Source: CATQHP01 sp965214915
Lineage (GTDB): Bacteria; Acidobacteriota; Terriglobia; Bryobacterales; UBA6623
Direction of reading: 5' to 3'
Assembly (NCBI GenBank): GCA_965214915.1
Contig: CBDCCP010000001.1
Location: 1,736,001-1,800,000 of the forward strand
DNA length: 64,000 bases
Shown: positions 43,641 to 53,219 of the stretch, one piece after another
How the letters are laid out: each line of letters starts with the position of its first letter
Numbering within the stretch: the first letter of the stretch is position 1
Translations under genes and position numbers: made by a program
The notes under the pieces: model-generated
What the model was told of the DNA's origin: nothing
Database searches by the model: none
What the model saw: the letters and a program-made list of their open reading frames with translations, nothing else

Positions 43641-46061
43641 TCACGCCTTCTGCAAATTTGCGTATTTCACGATCAGCTTTTTCAGGCCGTAGCCCTGAAA
43701 GTGTACCGTCAGCTTGGCGTTCTCGCCCTCGCCCTCGCGGCGCATCACCGTGCCTAAGCCGAACTTGGCGTGACGCACCTGCGCGCCGCGTTCGAATCCC
43801 CCCGAGCCGCGCAGCCTGCCAGCGGATTGACCGAGCTTCGGCCTGCGCGGGGTCGGACTCCCGGGCTTGGCCGCCGGGCGCCGGCGGTTGCGCAAAGTCG
43901 ACCCGGAATTTCGGTCGGGCTTGGACGTATCGAGAGCAATGCCCTGTTGCTTAAAAAACCCGGCCACGGCGTCGACCGAATCGTAGGTCTTTCCGCCGCC
44001 GATCTCGATGTCGGCGAGCTTGTTCTGCGTAACGGCGCGAACGTAACCGCGCTCGTAGAACAGGTCCACGCCGTCCTCGGCCTCGTCCGAAAACTCGCCA
44101 AGGCCGGCTTGGCGGCCCCCAAGCGTCCGGTCATCCAGAAGATTCGGGGGAACCTCGTTCAAAAACCGCGAAGGCGCCGTCCACTCGGGCGCTCCCCCGC
44201 CGAACCGCCTGCGTTCCCTGGCGCAAGTCAGCACCAACTGCCGTTCGGCGCGGGTCATGCCGACGTAACAGAGCCGCCGCTCTTCTTCGAGCGCGGATTC
44301 GTCCTGTACGGACCGGCTGTGTGGAAACAGCGACTCTTCCATGCCGATCAGGGCAACGAGCGGAAACTCAAGTCCTTTTGCGTTATGCAGCGTCATCAGC
44401 AGAATCTGAACCCGCCGGTCGATCCGGTCGGAATCGGATACCAGCGCGGCGTGGTCGAGGAAGGCGTGGATATCCTCGCCGCGCTCGTCCGCGTCGGCAG
44501 CGGCGTTGAGCAGCTCGTTGATGTTTTCCAGCCTCCCCGCGGCTTCGACCGAAGGATCCCGTTCGAGCATCGCGCGGTAACCGGTTTCGTCCAGCACCCA
44601 CTGCAGAACCCTATGGACGGGATCCGTGTCGATTTTTTCGCGCAGTTCGTCCATCAGCCGGCGAAACTTGCCCAGCGCGGCCGACGCCCGCGCCGAGAGC
44701 GGCAGATCGCCCGCCGCGGCGATGGCTTCCCCTAGCGTCAGACGGTTTTGGTAGGCATGCGCCTGCAAGCGCTGGACGGTTGTCTTGCCGATGCCGCGCG
44801 CCGGAACGTTGACGATGCGTTGCAGACTCACCGCATCGTTCGGCGAGACGGCCGCTTTCAGATAGGCGATCAGGTCTTTGACCTCCGCGCGCTCGTAGAA
44901 CGACACGCCGCCGACCACGAGGTAATCCCGGTCATAGCGCCGCAGCGCCTCTTCCATCTGGCGCGATTGCGCATTGGTGCGGTACAGCACCGCCGCCCGC
45001 CCGTCGGGGCAGTCGTTCAAATAGCGGTTCAGATAGTCGGCGACGTACAGGGCCTCCTCTTCGGCGTCCCTTGCCTGGTAGAAAACGATCTTCTCGCCGG
45101 CTTCGCCGGCCGTCCAGAGTTTCTTGCCCTTACGCTGGACGTTCTGTTTCACCACCGCGCCCGCCGCTTCGAGGATTTTCCCGGTCGAGCGGTAGTTCTG
45201 TTCCAGCCGAATGGTTTTGGCTTCGGGAAAGTCTTTTTCGAAATCGAGGATGTTACGGATGTCCGCGCCGCGCCAGGAATAGATCGACTGGTCTTCGTCG
45301 CCGACGACGCAAACGTTGCCGCGTTCCTCCGTCAGCAGGCGCAGCAAATCGTACTGCGCCCGATTCGTGTCCTGGTACTCATCGACCAGCACGTAACGGA
45401 ACCGCGAGACGGCCCATTCGCGGACGGCGGAACTGTGCCGCAGCAAGCGCACCGACTCGAGCAGCAGATCGTCGAAATCCAGCGCATTCGCGGAGCGCAG
45501 CGCGTCCTCGTATTTTTCGTAGATGACGGCGAGTTTTTCGGCCTGCGGCGACGTTGCTTCGCGGTAGAAATCTTCGGGCGTTCGGCCGCGGCTTTTGGCG
45601 TTGCCGACCGCCGAGAGAACGGCGCGCGGCTTCATGAAGCTTTGGTCGAGCCCCAACTCGCGGAGCAGCCCTTTGACGACGGCCAACTGATCGCTGTCGT
45701 CGTAGATACTGAACCGGCGCGTGAAGCCCGAGCGAACCTCGGCCAACGGGTCGCCGTGCGCACGCAGCAGCTTCACGCAAAACGAGTGGAAAGTCGAGAC
45801 CAGAGGCGCCGCGCTCGGCGGCATGCCGTTCTCGCGCAAGACGAGCTCGACGCGGCTGCGCATCTCCTGCGCGGCCTTGTTGGTGAACGTGACCGCGAGC
45901 ACGGCGTACGGCGGAACGTTCTTGTCGAGGATCAGGTGGGCGATGCGGGTGATGATGACGCGGGTCTTTCCGCTGCCCGCCCCGGCGAGAATCAGCAAAG
46001 GGCCCTCGGTTTCGAGAACGGCCTCCTTTTGTTGGGGATTCAGGAATGCGGTCAGGGACAT
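43641..46061 (-). CDS. pcrA: ATP-dependent DNA helicase PcrA/UvrD
   Basis: The 806-residue superfamily 1A helicase shows the expected motifs in order: the Q-motif FLNPQQKEAVLETEGPLLI, Walker A AGAGSGKT (residues 26-33), VDEYQDTN, GDEDQSIYSWRGAD, LEQNYRST, VLYRTNAQSRQMEEALRR, LMTLHNAKGLEF and YVGMTRAERQLVL. A basic linker leads to a C-terminal Tudor-like RNA-polymerase-binding segment (VRHAKFGLGTVMRREGEG ... KKLIVKYANLQKA), as in PcrA. It acts in nucleotide excision repair and transcription-replication conflict resolution. It converges with the arsC-like gene. Confidence 0.95.
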   Translation of the reverse strand: MSLTAFLNPQQKEAVLETEGPLLILAGAGSGKTRVIITRIAHLILDKNVPPYAVLAVTFTNKAAQEMRSRVELVLRENGMPPSAAPLVSTFHSFCVKLLRAHGDPLAEVRSGFTRRFSIYDDSDQLAVVKGLLRELGLDQSFMKPRAVLSAVGNAKSRGRTPEDFYREATSPQAEKLAVIYEKYEDALRSANALDFDDLLLESVRLLRHSSAVREWAVSRFRYVLVDEYQDTNRAQYDLLRLLTEERGNVCVVGDEDQSIYSWRGADIRNILDFEKDFPEAKTIRLEQNYRSTGKILEAAGAVVKQNVQRKGKKLWTAGEAGEKIVFYQARDAEEEALYVADYLNRYLNDCPDGRAAVLYRTNAQSRQMEEALRRYDRDYLVVGGVSFYERAEVKDLIAYLKAAVSPNDAVSLQRIVNVPARGIGKTTVQRLQAHAYQNRLTLGEAIAAAGDLPLSARASAALGKFRRLMDELREKIDTDPVHRVLQWVLDETGYRAMLERDPSVEAAGRLENINELLNAAADADERGEDIHAFLDHAALVSDSDRIDRRVQILLMTLHNAKGLEFPLVALIGMEESLFPHSRSVQDESALEEERRLCYVGMTRAERQLVLTCARERRRFGGGAPEWTAPSRFLNEVPPNLLDDRTLGGRQAGLGEFSDEAEDGVDLFYERGYVRAVTQNKLADIEIGGGKTYDSVDAVAGFFKQQGIALDTSKPDRNSGSTLRNRRRPAAKPGSPTPRRPKLGQSAGRLRGSGGFERGAQVRHAKFGLGTVMRREGEGENAKLTVHFQGYGLKKLIVKYANLQKA

Positions 46062-46075
46062 CCGAATCCCTTATT

Positions 46076-46633
46076 TTACCGGCAGGCTCCGCCGGGACAG
46101 GGAGTTCTCGGGGCGGCGAGCGCATAGACCCTGTCGCCGTCACAAGCAGCGCTCCGGTCGGTATCCTGCGGATGGGTTTCGAGCGCGAAGCCCATCCGCT
46201 CCGGAATCGCCCGGCTCTTGCGGTTATCGGGCGAGCATCGAATCTCGATGCGGCGAATGCCGCGTTCCTCGAACAAGTACGCGGTAACCGCGCGGACCGC
46301 CGCGGTCATCAAACCCTTGCCTTGAAACCCCGCGCCCAGCCAATAGCCGATTTCCGCCGTCGGAGCGTCCGCCGCCAGGGACACTCCGATAACGCCGGCA
46401 AATTCGTCGTTCAGCCAAATCCCGGCGGTGATCTCCGTCTGCCGCGCCAATTTCAGCAGTTGCCCTTCGATGAAAGCGCTTGTGTCGGCTGCGCTCTGTG
46501 TTGCATCCACCCAAGGCAGCCATTGGCGGAGCATTTCACGGTTGGAATCGACCCTCGCGAATACAGTTTGGCAATGATGAGGCTCCAACAGGCGGAGTTC
46601 CGCGCCGGCAATCTCGAGACGGCGGTGAAACAT
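46076..46633 (-). CDS. GNAT-family N-acetyltransferase (RimJ/RimL type)
   Basis: The Met at 46633 (FHRRLEIAGAELRLLEPHH) gives 185 residues. The RimJ/RimL-type GNAT pattern is clear: RLLEPHHCQTVFARVDSN, GIWLNDEFAGVIGV, IGYWLGAGFQGKGLMTAAVRAV (acetyl-CoA loop) and IEIRCSPDNRKSRAIPERMGF. Close relatives include ribosomal-protein serine acetyltransferases. It is co-directional with pcrA, 14 bp upstream of its start. The substrate is not known. Its C-terminus (APRTPCPGGACR) is unconserved. Confidence 0.85.
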   Translation of the reverse strand: MFHRRLEIAGAELRLLEPHHCQTVFARVDSNREMLRQWLPWVDATQSAADTSAFIEGQLLKLARQTEITAGIWLNDEFAGVIGVSLAADAPTAEIGYWLGAGFQGKGLMTAAVRAVTAYLFEERGIRRIEIRCSPDNRKSRAIPERMGFALETHPQDTDRSAACDGDRVYALAAPRTPCPGGACR

Positions 46634-46706
46634 AAACCTTACGGTAGCGCGGCTTCCGGGGCGGTCCGCGCGGCCCCTTGTGGAGTTGTTATACACTCAG
46701 GGCGCT

Positions 46707-48173
46707 ATGAGCCTTCGAGTCGGTCTGCTGCTGCTGTCGGCGCTTCCCCTGTGGGGGCAAGCGGCGCCCAATTTCATCGTGATTTTTGCCGACGACCTCG
46801 GCTATGGGGACTTGTCCGCATTCGGCGCCACCGCTCACAAGACGCCGCATCTCGACCGCATGGCCGCGGAAGGAATCCGCTTGACGGAGTTTTACGTACC
46901 GATGCCCTTCTGCGGACCCTCCCGCGGGACCCTGCTGACCGGCCGCTACCCCTTTCGCACGACGCTGGTGAGCAATCCGTCCCCCGACGTCGGGCGCAAC
47001 GCGATCGGCCTGCCGCCGTCGGAGATCACCATCGCCGAAGCCCTCAAGCCGCTGGGATACGCAACGGCCGCGGTCGGCAAGTGGCACCTCGGACACATCG
47101 AAAAATATCTGCCGCGCAAGCAGGGCTTCGACGAATACTACGGCATTCTCTATTCCAACGACATGCGCCCGGTGCAGCTTGTCGAGAACGAAACGGTCGT
47201 CGAATACCCGGTCATCCAATCCGAATTGACCAAGAAATACACCCGGCGTTCGCTCGACTTCATCGAGCGCAATCGGGACAAGCCGTTTTTCCTTTACCTC
47301 CCGCACGCGATGCCGCACAAGCCTCTGGCCGCTTCCGAGGACTTCTACACGCCGCAAACGCCCGGCGATCTGTACTCCGACGCCGTGCGCGAACTGGACT
47401 GGTCGGTCGGACGGATTCTCGCCAAGCTCCGCGAGCTCGATCTCGACGGCAACACCTTCGTGTTCTTCACCTCCGACAACGGCGCCACGTTCGGCGGCTA
47501 TAACGGCGGCTTGCGGGCAATGAAGGGATCGAACTTCGACGGCGGCATCCACGTACCGGCGATCGCCTGGCAGCCGGGAAAAATACCCGCGGGGCAGGTC
47601 TCCGGCGAGGTTGTTGCTTCGGTGGACGTTTTCGCGACGATCGTCGCCGCCGCGGGCGGCAAGCTCCCCGCCGACCGGAAAATCGACGGGCTCGACCTGA
47701 TGCCGCTGTTAACCGGCGCTACGAAAAAATCTCCGCACGAGGCCGTTTTCGCCATGGGCGGGCAGCAATTGAAGCTGCTGCGCTCCGGCCGTTGGAAGCT
47801 GCACGTGCGGCCGCCCCAGCGGGGCTTTACCTGCCTCGACGACGCCGGCGGATGGAAAGATCCGCGCGCGCCCGACGGCCTGACGATCATCGCCCAGTTC
47901 GAGCAGGCGACGCCCGAAGATTGTCCGGGCCTCACTACCGGGCCGGCGCCCAAGCCGCTGATGCTATTCGATATGCAAGCCGACCGCGGCGAGCAGCGCG
48001 ACGTTGCCGCGGAACACCCCGCAGTCGTCGCCCGGCTGCGCAAGATATTCGAGGCGCTGGACGCACAGACTCCCGACAGCTACCCGGACGCCCCGCGCGC
48101 CCCTGAAATCCTGTGGATTCGAGGCGGAGAGTTGCGCTACGACCGGCAGATCGCGCCGGTCGCCGGAAATTGA
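46707..48173 (+). CDS. Sulfatase, exported
   Basis: The ATG at 46707 gives a 488-residue protein with a signal peptide (MSLRVGLLLLSALPLWGQA). The motifs are NFIVIFADDLGYGD (metal site), C69-G-P-S-R-GTLLTGRYPFRT (formylglycine site), AAVGKWHLG and FFTSDNGATFGGYNGG. The last is the SDNGA variant of the arylsulfatase A type, with CGPSR and FFTSDNG typical of N-acetylgalactosamine-sulfatase-like members. It is divergent from the GNAT gene. The substrate cannot be defined from sequence. Confidence 0.93.
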   Translation: MSLRVGLLLLSALPLWGQAAPNFIVIFADDLGYGDLSAFGATAHKTPHLDRMAAEGIRLTEFYVPMPFCGPSRGTLLTGRYPFRTTLVSNPSPDVGRNAIGLPPSEITIAEALKPLGYATAAVGKWHLGHIEKYLPRKQGFDEYYGILYSNDMRPVQLVENETVVEYPVIQSELTKKYTRRSLDFIERNRDKPFFLYLPHAMPHKPLAASEDFYTPQTPGDLYSDAVRELDWSVGRILAKLRELDLDGNTFVFFTSDNGATFGGYNGGLRAMKGSNFDGGIHVPAIAWQPGKIPAGQVSGEVVASVDVFATIVAAAGGKLPADRKIDGLDLMPLLTGATKKSPHEAVFAMGGQQLKLLRSGRWKLHVRPPQRGFTCLDDAGGWKDPRAPDGLTIIAQFEQATPEDCPGLTTGPAPKPLMLFDMQADRGEQRDVAAEHPAVVARLRKIFEALDAQTPDSYPDAPRAPEILWIRGGELRYDRQIAPVAGN

Positions 48174-48222
48174 CGCCGTCTCATCCACTGCAACGCAAAA
48201 CGCCTTGCCGTCCTGTTACGAT

Positions 48223-48429
48223 ATGAACGTGACCCCGGAGTTAATTGCGATTTTCGGCGCCGCGATTGCCCTATATGTCCAGCAATGGCGCGGGCAACGC
48301 GAGAACCGCGAAGCCCAAAGAGAGACCAGGCGCGATATTGCGGACTTGCGGGAACGCATGGCCCGGCTTGAAGGATTGTTCGAGGAATTTACTCAGAGAG
48401 GAACGCCTGAAGCGGTCAAAAGCGCCTGA
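48223..48429 (+). CDS. Small membrane-anchored coiled-coil protein
   Basis: The 68-residue protein has a short hydrophobic N-terminal segment (ELIAIFGAAIALYVQQW) and a charged helix (RGQRENREAQRETRRDIADLRERMARLEGLFEEF) with heptad spacing. Such proteins occur widely and often carry the hemolysin-XhlA-like or unknown-function label; I cannot assign one. The ATG at 48223 gives the full hydrophobic segment. It stands 49 bp after the sulfatase. Positions 48430-48669 have no convincing gene. Confidence 0.5.
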   Translation: MNVTPELIAIFGAAIALYVQQWRGQRENREAQRETRRDIADLRERMARLEGLFEEFTQRGTPEAVKSA

Positions 48430-48669
48430 ATATCGGCCCCGTGCGGTCAATTCGCCAAACCCCGATCGGAACTCGTCCGTTTATACTGTCGATGCGATAA
48501 TGAGCGCGTGGCGCGGCCGTTGTCGTTACGATCAGGACAAAGCCCAAGCCATTATTAATTCGCTGAAAGCCGCGGCTAAGGAAGCGGAGGCGCCGATTCG
48601 CACTGTCCATCGCCGGCTGGAGCGGGGGTAGAGCGGATGGGACCAAGCGGATAACATCCACAAAGTAAG

Positions 48670-49278
48670 ATGGCGTTGCATACCGAACGCAAAAAGCTCG
48701 AAAAACAACGGCGCGAAGAGGGCCGTCTGCCGCCGGGTCAGTCGCTGACTCTGAAGTGGCCGGTGCTCCATGCGGGGGAAATCCCCGGCTTCGACCCGGA
48801 GACTTGGGACTTGAGCGTCAGCGGACTCGTCGAGCGGCCATTCAAGCTGAGTTGGGCCGAGTTCCAACAGCTTCCGCGCGTCCGCGTCAAAACGGATTTT
48901 CACTGCGTCACGACCTGGAGCAAATTCGACAACGTGTGGGAAGGCGTGCTTTTTCGCACGCTCGTCGAGAGAGCCGGGCCCAAGCCCGAGGCGAAGTTCG
49001 TGATCCAGCATGCCGAGGGGGGGTACACGACCAACACGCCGCTCGCGGATTTGCTGCGCGACGACGTGCTGCTGGCGGACAAGCACGAGCCCGAGCCGCT
49101 GACGGCCGAGCACGGCGCGCCTCTGCGCATGGTCGTTCCGCACCTCTACGCCTGGAAGAGCGCGAAGTGGGTGCGCGGCTTCGAGTTCGCCGCGGAAGAC
49201 CGCGCGGGCTATTGGGAAGAGCTTGGCTACCATATGTACGGCGATCCCTTCCGCGAAGAGCGCCTGCGCGGCTCCTGA
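48670..49278 (+). CDS. Molybdopterin-dependent oxidoreductase, sulfite-oxidase fold
   Basis: The 202-residue protein has the single-domain sulfite oxidase/MsrP-type fold. PGQSLTLKWPVLHAGEIPGFDPETWDLSVSGLVERP is followed by the molybdenum-binding cysteine in TDFHCVTTWSKFDNVWEGV, then GGYTTNTPLADLLRDDVLLA and LRMVVPHLYAWKSAKWV. The lack of a signal peptide resembles the YuiH-like cytoplasmic branch. The physiological substrate is unknown. The next gene starts 1 bp after the stop, so the two form an operon. Confidence 0.9.
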   Translation: MALHTERKKLEKQRREEGRLPPGQSLTLKWPVLHAGEIPGFDPETWDLSVSGLVERPFKLSWAEFQQLPRVRVKTDFHCVTTWSKFDNVWEGVLFRTLVERAGPKPEAKFVIQHAEGGYTTNTPLADLLRDDVLLADKHEPEPLTAEHGAPLRMVVPHLYAWKSAKWVRGFEFAAEDRAGYWEELGYHMYGDPFREERLRGS

Positions 49279-49279
49279 C

Positions 49280-49699
49280 ATGCTTGCCAAGCTTCGCGGT
49301 CTTTTCGCGCGGGACAAGAGGGCATCCGCCGAACCGTTGCGCGGACGCCCCAAGGTCCGCCGCGAAAAGGTCTATGCGGCCGACAGCGGCTACGTTTACC
49401 AATACTTTTACGAGGGCTTTCGCGCGGCGGAGCGCAACAGCCGGCCCGGCTACGCGCACGTCTTCGATTGCACCTCCGACCGCGCGGCCCGGTTTACGGT
49501 GACCGTCTTTGCGCCCGACGAGGCGTTTGTGCAGTGGCAGCGCGAGCACGAGCGGGAATTGAACGAAGTCGAGCGGTACGCGCTGGTCAAGATGGCCCTG
49601 TTCGCCGGGTTCGATGCGCATGAGCATCTGACCGCCGACATGGAAATTCCTCTCGACCGCGGGAGCGTCGCCGAGCATGCGGAAACGCTCGATTTGTAG
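49280..49699 (+). CDS. Conserved hypothetical protein
   Basis: The ATG at 49280 gives a 139-residue protein placed directly behind the molybdopterin oxidoreductase gene. After a basic N-terminus (LRGLFARDKRASAEPLRGR) there is a compact alpha/beta region: VYAADSGYVYQYFYEGFRAAE, FTVTVFAPDEAFVQWQREHERELNEVERYALVKMALF and a closing DMEIPLDRGSVAEHAETLDL. No motif I recognise is present. There is no leader or membrane segment. Coupling to the oxidoreductase gene hints at a linked role. Confidence 0.65.
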   Translation: MLAKLRGLFARDKRASAEPLRGRPKVRREKVYAADSGYVYQYFYEGFRAAERNSRPGYAHVFDCTSDRAARFTVTVFAPDEAFVQWQREHERELNEVERYALVKMALFAGFDAHEHLTADMEIPLDRGSVAEHAETLDL

Positions 49700-49738
49700 A
49701 ACGGCTCCGTCCGCCCCGACAGGCTCTAAAATGAGCGC

Positions 49739-51454
49739 ATGACCTTGCGCCCCGCGCTTTTCGTTTTGTTGCTCGTGCTCGGCGGCTGCGCCGCAGGCCC
49801 GCCGCCCCAAGACGCCGCGTTCGTTGCTTTGGCCGAGCGCTATATCGAGGCGCTGCTGGAGATGAACCCCGAATACGCAACGTCGTTGGGCGACCACCGC
49901 TACGACGACCGTCTCGACGACTATTCTGCCGCAGGCGTGGCCAAAGCGGTCGCGCTCGACAAGAAATTCCTGGCCGAGCTCGAGGCGATCGATCCGGCCG
50001 GACTCAGCGAGGCGAACGCGGTCGACTACGAGATTCTCGACAACCGGATCCGCTACGGCATCTGGGCCTCGGAAGAGTTGCGCGAGTGGGAATGGAACCC
50101 GATGCGCTACAACGTCGGGGGCGCGGTTTACGGCCTGCTGGCGCGCGACTTCGCGCCGCTCGAGGAACGCTTGCGCAACTTGAACGAACGCCTCGAAGAC
50201 GTGCCCGCGGCGCTCGAAGCGGCCAAGGCCAACCTGAAGAACCCGCCCCGGATTCACACCGAAACGGCGATCCTGCAGAATCCCGGCGCCATCGCGCTGA
50301 TCGGCGAGCAACTCGACGCTTTCCTGGCAGAAGCTCCGCAGCTCAAGGCCGCAATGGAAGCCCCGCGCAAGACCGCTATCGAGGCGCTCGAAGCATACGG
50401 CAAATGGCTCGAAGAGGACCTGCTGCCGCGTTCGAACGGCAATTTCCGCATCGGCGAAGAAAAATTCCGCAAGAAGCTGGCCTTCGTGCTGCACTCCGAC
50501 CTCTCGATGGAAGAGATTTTGGCGCGCGCCGAGAAAAAGCTGGCCGAGAGCCGCGAAGAGATGTACGCAACGGCCTTGCCGCTCTATAAGCAATCGCATC
50601 CCGGCGGCGATGTATCCGACCGCGGGGCCGTCATCCGCGCGGTGCTCGACGAATTGGCGGATACGCATCCCACCAGCGAAAGCATCTTCGGCGACGCCGA
50701 GCGCGATCTGACGGAGACGACCGCATTCATCCGCGAGAAAAAACTCGTAAGCGTCCCCGACGAGCCGCTATCGGTCATCTTGATGCCGGAATTTCGGCGC
50801 GGCGTTTCGACCGCCTACTGCGATTCGCCGGGGCCGCTCGAAAAAGGCGGAGAAACGTTTTACGCCATCGCTCCCGCGCCGCAAGCATGGAGCGAGGAGC
50901 GCAAGCTCTCGCTCTACCGCGAATACAACACATACATGCTCAAAAATCTCACCGTGCATGAGGCCATGCCTGGGCACTATCTGCAACTCGCGCACGCGAA
51001 CCGCTTCCAGGCGCCGACGTTGATCCGAGGGATTTTCTCCTCCGGAACGTTCGTCGAGGGCTGGGCGGTCTATGCCGAGCGGCTGATGAGCGAGCACGGC
51101 TACGGCGGCCCCGAGGTGAGAATGCAAATGCTCAAGATGGCGGTCCGCGGCATCATCAACGCGATTATCGACCAGAAGATACACGCCGGTTCGATGACCG
51201 AGGAAGAAGCGATGTCGCTGATGATGGACGAGGGTTTTCAGGAAGACGGCGAAGCCGCCGGCAAATGGACCCGCGCGCGCCTGACCTCGGCGCAGTTATC
51301 GACTTATTTCGTCGGGGCCGCCGAGCACTACGACATGCGCGACGCCTGGGTTGCCCGGCACGGCGAGATCAGGGACTGGCAAGCCTACCACGACAGGGCG
51401 CTCTCCTACGGCTCGCCCCCCGCGAAGTTCGTCCGCCGCATGCTGGGCCTGTGA
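49739..51454 (+). CDS. DUF885-family lipoprotein, putative metallopeptidase
   Basis: The 571-residue protein has a lipobox (LVLGGC, Cys about 17), so it should be membrane-anchored. The DUF885 layout is visible: AERYIEALLEMNPEYATSLGDHRYDDRL at the start, a long helical middle and HEAMPGHYLQL with His407. This is an H-E-x3-G-H variant of a zinc site, related to M2/M32-like peptidases. FVEGWAVYAERLM follows and the end is SYGSPPAKFVRRMLGL. Predicted activity is peptide hydrolysis at the cell surface or periplasm; the activity of most members is untested. Confidence 0.88.
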   Translation: MTLRPALFVLLLVLGGCAAGPPPQDAAFVALAERYIEALLEMNPEYATSLGDHRYDDRLDDYSAAGVAKAVALDKKFLAELEAIDPAGLSEANAVDYEILDNRIRYGIWASEELREWEWNPMRYNVGGAVYGLLARDFAPLEERLRNLNERLEDVPAALEAAKANLKNPPRIHTETAILQNPGAIALIGEQLDAFLAEAPQLKAAMEAPRKTAIEALEAYGKWLEEDLLPRSNGNFRIGEEKFRKKLAFVLHSDLSMEEILARAEKKLAESREEMYATALPLYKQSHPGGDVSDRGAVIRAVLDELADTHPTSESIFGDAERDLTETTAFIREKKLVSVPDEPLSVILMPEFRRGVSTAYCDSPGPLEKGGETFYAIAPAPQAWSEERKLSLYREYNTYMLKNLTVHEAMPGHYLQLAHANRFQAPTLIRGIFSSGTFVEGWAVYAERLMSEHGYGGPEVRMQMLKMAVRGIINAIIDQKIHAGSMTEEEAMSLMMDEGFQEDGEAAGKWTRARLTSAQLSTYFVGAAEHYDMRDAWVARHGEIRDWQAYHDRALSYGSPPAKFVRRMLGL

Positions 51455-51596
51455 GCGGAAGCGGGGTTGACCGCCGCTCCGGCGCCGTTGCGGTACGCAA
51501 GTTGAAAGATTTACGATCCATTAGAGCGGGCGCGCCGCAATCGGCTGGGTTAGCATGCGCTCATTTCGACCCGACCGGTATTTTCCGAGGAAGTTC

Positions 51597-52772
51597 GTGA
51601 CCGCCCCGGGAAACAATGACCTGACGATCACCTTCGGCGTCGAGGAAGAGTTCTTCCTTGTCGATCCCGAGTCCTGCGATCTCATCGCCGATCCGGACAC
51701 GGCGATCTTCGACGCCTGCGACGAAGCAAGCGGGCCGCACCGGGTGGTGCGGGAGTTCCGCCGTTCGCAGATCGAGACCAACACGCGGGTCTGCGATTCG
51801 GTGACCGACCTGCGTCAAGCTCTCATCGAGACGCGGCGGATCGTTATCGACGCCGCACAAAGTTGCGGCGCCGCGGTGCTGGCCGCCTCGACCCATCCGT
51901 TCGCCGACTGGCACGCCCAGGCCACCACGCCCCGCGAGCGTTATCGGCGCTTCGCGGTCACCTACCAGGAAAGCGTGCGCCGGTTCCTGGTCGGCGGCAT
52001 GCACATCCACGCCGGTTTCGGGGACGCCGATTCGCGCATCCGGGTGATGACCGCCATGCGCCGTTATCTGCCGCTGCTGCATGCGCTGTCCGCCTCGTCT
52101 CCGTTCAACGCCGGGCGTGAAACGGGTTTCAAGTCCTATCGTCTGACGCTGGTCGGCGCGCTGCCCCGCACCAGCCTGCCGCCGCCGCTTTTCTCCCGCG
52201 CCGACTACGACCGCCTCGTCGAGAACTACCGGTCCTTGGAGTTCATCGAAGACGACAGCGAATTGTGGTGGGACATGCGCCCCTCGCCGCGTTATCCCAC
52301 CGTGGAGATGCGCATCTGTGACGTTTGCACCCGATTCGAGGACGCCGTGACCATCGCCGCTCTGTACGCTTCGTTGATCCGCAAGCTGCTCCGGCAGGAT
52401 GCGCAAGGCGCCTTGCCGGCGGAGCCGCCGACCGAGTTCATCGCCGAGAACCGGTGGCTCGCATCGCGCTACGGCGTGCTCGCGTTCTTCGGCGACACGG
52501 CGGTTGGCGGACGCGTGGACATCGACGACTTCGCGGGGCGGCTGGTCGAAGACTTGGCCGCCGACGCCCGCGCTCTCGATTGCGAAGCGGAACTGCGGCG
52601 CGTGCCGGCGATTATCCGTAACGGCGCCGGCGCGGACCGCCAGATCGACCGCTTCAGGCTGCGTCGTCTCGAAGGCGACAGCATCGCCGATGCCTTGCGC
52701 GCGGTAGTGAACGCCGCAGTCGCAGAGGCCCGCGAGGGGTTGACGGCGCCGCTCCAAGCAGTCGCAGGCTGA
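51597..52772 (+). CDS. YbdK-like carboxylate-amine ligase (GCS2 family)
   Basis: A GTG at 51597 is preceded by GAGGAAG at good spacing and gives 391 residues. An ATG at 51555 lacks a ribosome site but would extend the protein by 14 residues. The domain starts TFGVEEEFFLVDPESCDLI. It contains VRRFLVGGMHIHAGFGDADSRI, LSASSPFNAGRETGFKSYR and TVEMRICDVCTRFEDAVTIAALYASLIRKL. The GCS2 family joins glutamate to amines, as in gamma-glutamylcysteine synthesis, although YbdK itself is a weak enzyme. The in vivo product is not predictable here. Confidence 0.9.
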   Translation: MTAPGNNDLTITFGVEEEFFLVDPESCDLIADPDTAIFDACDEASGPHRVVREFRRSQIETNTRVCDSVTDLRQALIETRRIVIDAAQSCGAAVLAASTHPFADWHAQATTPRERYRRFAVTYQESVRRFLVGGMHIHAGFGDADSRIRVMTAMRRYLPLLHALSASSPFNAGRETGFKSYRLTLVGALPRTSLPPPLFSRADYDRLVENYRSLEFIEDDSELWWDMRPSPRYPTVEMRICDVCTRFEDAVTIAALYASLIRKLLRQDAQGALPAEPPTEFIAENRWLASRYGVLAFFGDTAVGGRVDIDDFAGRLVEDLAADARALDCEAELRRVPAIIRNGAGADRQIDRFRLRRLEGDSIADALRAVVNAAVAEAREGLTAPLQAVAG

Positions 52773-53035
52773 CCGTGCCCGTCCAGGTTGCCTGCCGCGG
52801 CGGACGGCGCGTGCGCTTCGCTCGGATGGACGGCTGATAATCGTCTGGTCCAACCGCGCGGCCTTGGTGCATCGGATCGCCTGCGCGTCCGGGCTGTACG
52901 CGGCCACTTGATTTGTAACGATTGGCCACATGGTTTGTGATCCCGCTGATCGTGCGGTGATGCGCGCCAGTGCCCGAGTACAGTGGATAGTGGAAAGTGA
53001 AAAGTGGAAGAAAAACGGCGGCGGACGAAACTCCA
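52773..53035. other. Intergenic region without a recognisable gene
   Basis: No convincing coding sequence. It contains a short purine-rich degenerate repeat (AGTGGATAGTGGAAAGTGAAAAGTGGA, in overlapping units near 52980-53008) upstream of the end of the antitoxin-like gene. Confidence 0.4.
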
Positions 53036-53215
53036 CTACGCAGCTTTGTCTTTGGGCCGTCCGAACATATCGGGCAACTGCTCGCGCAACTCTTCTTCTG
53101 TGAGGACTGGGGATGTGTCGCGCACGGACTCCGCCCACAGCGCATCCTCGGCGGCGGCGATGGAGGCGTCGATATCCTCGTCGGTTACCGGCACTTGACC
53201 GTACTTCCAGGCCAT
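53036..53215 (-). CDS. Small acidic antitoxin-like protein
   Basis: A 59-residue reading frame on the minus strand starts MAWKYGQVPVTDEDIDASIAAAEDAL and ends LREQLPDMFGRPKDKAA. It is strongly acidic, helical and without a DNA-binding motif that I recognise; it is not BrnA-like. It starts 4 bp after the stop of a BrnT-like toxin gene on the same strand, in the usual toxin-then-antitoxin order of brnTA. A ribosome site is not obvious, so it may be coupled to the toxin. The role is inferred from position, size and charge. Confidence 0.55.
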   Translation of the reverse strand: MAWKYGQVPVTDEDIDASIAAAEDALWAESVRDTSPVLTEEELREQLPDMFGRPKDKAA

Positions 53216-53219
53216 CGTG

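Noticed and set aside
48500..48631. Small frame MSAWRGRCRYDQDKAQAII...
   Set aside because: No ribosome site, no recognisable family and an Arg-rich end; too weak to call.
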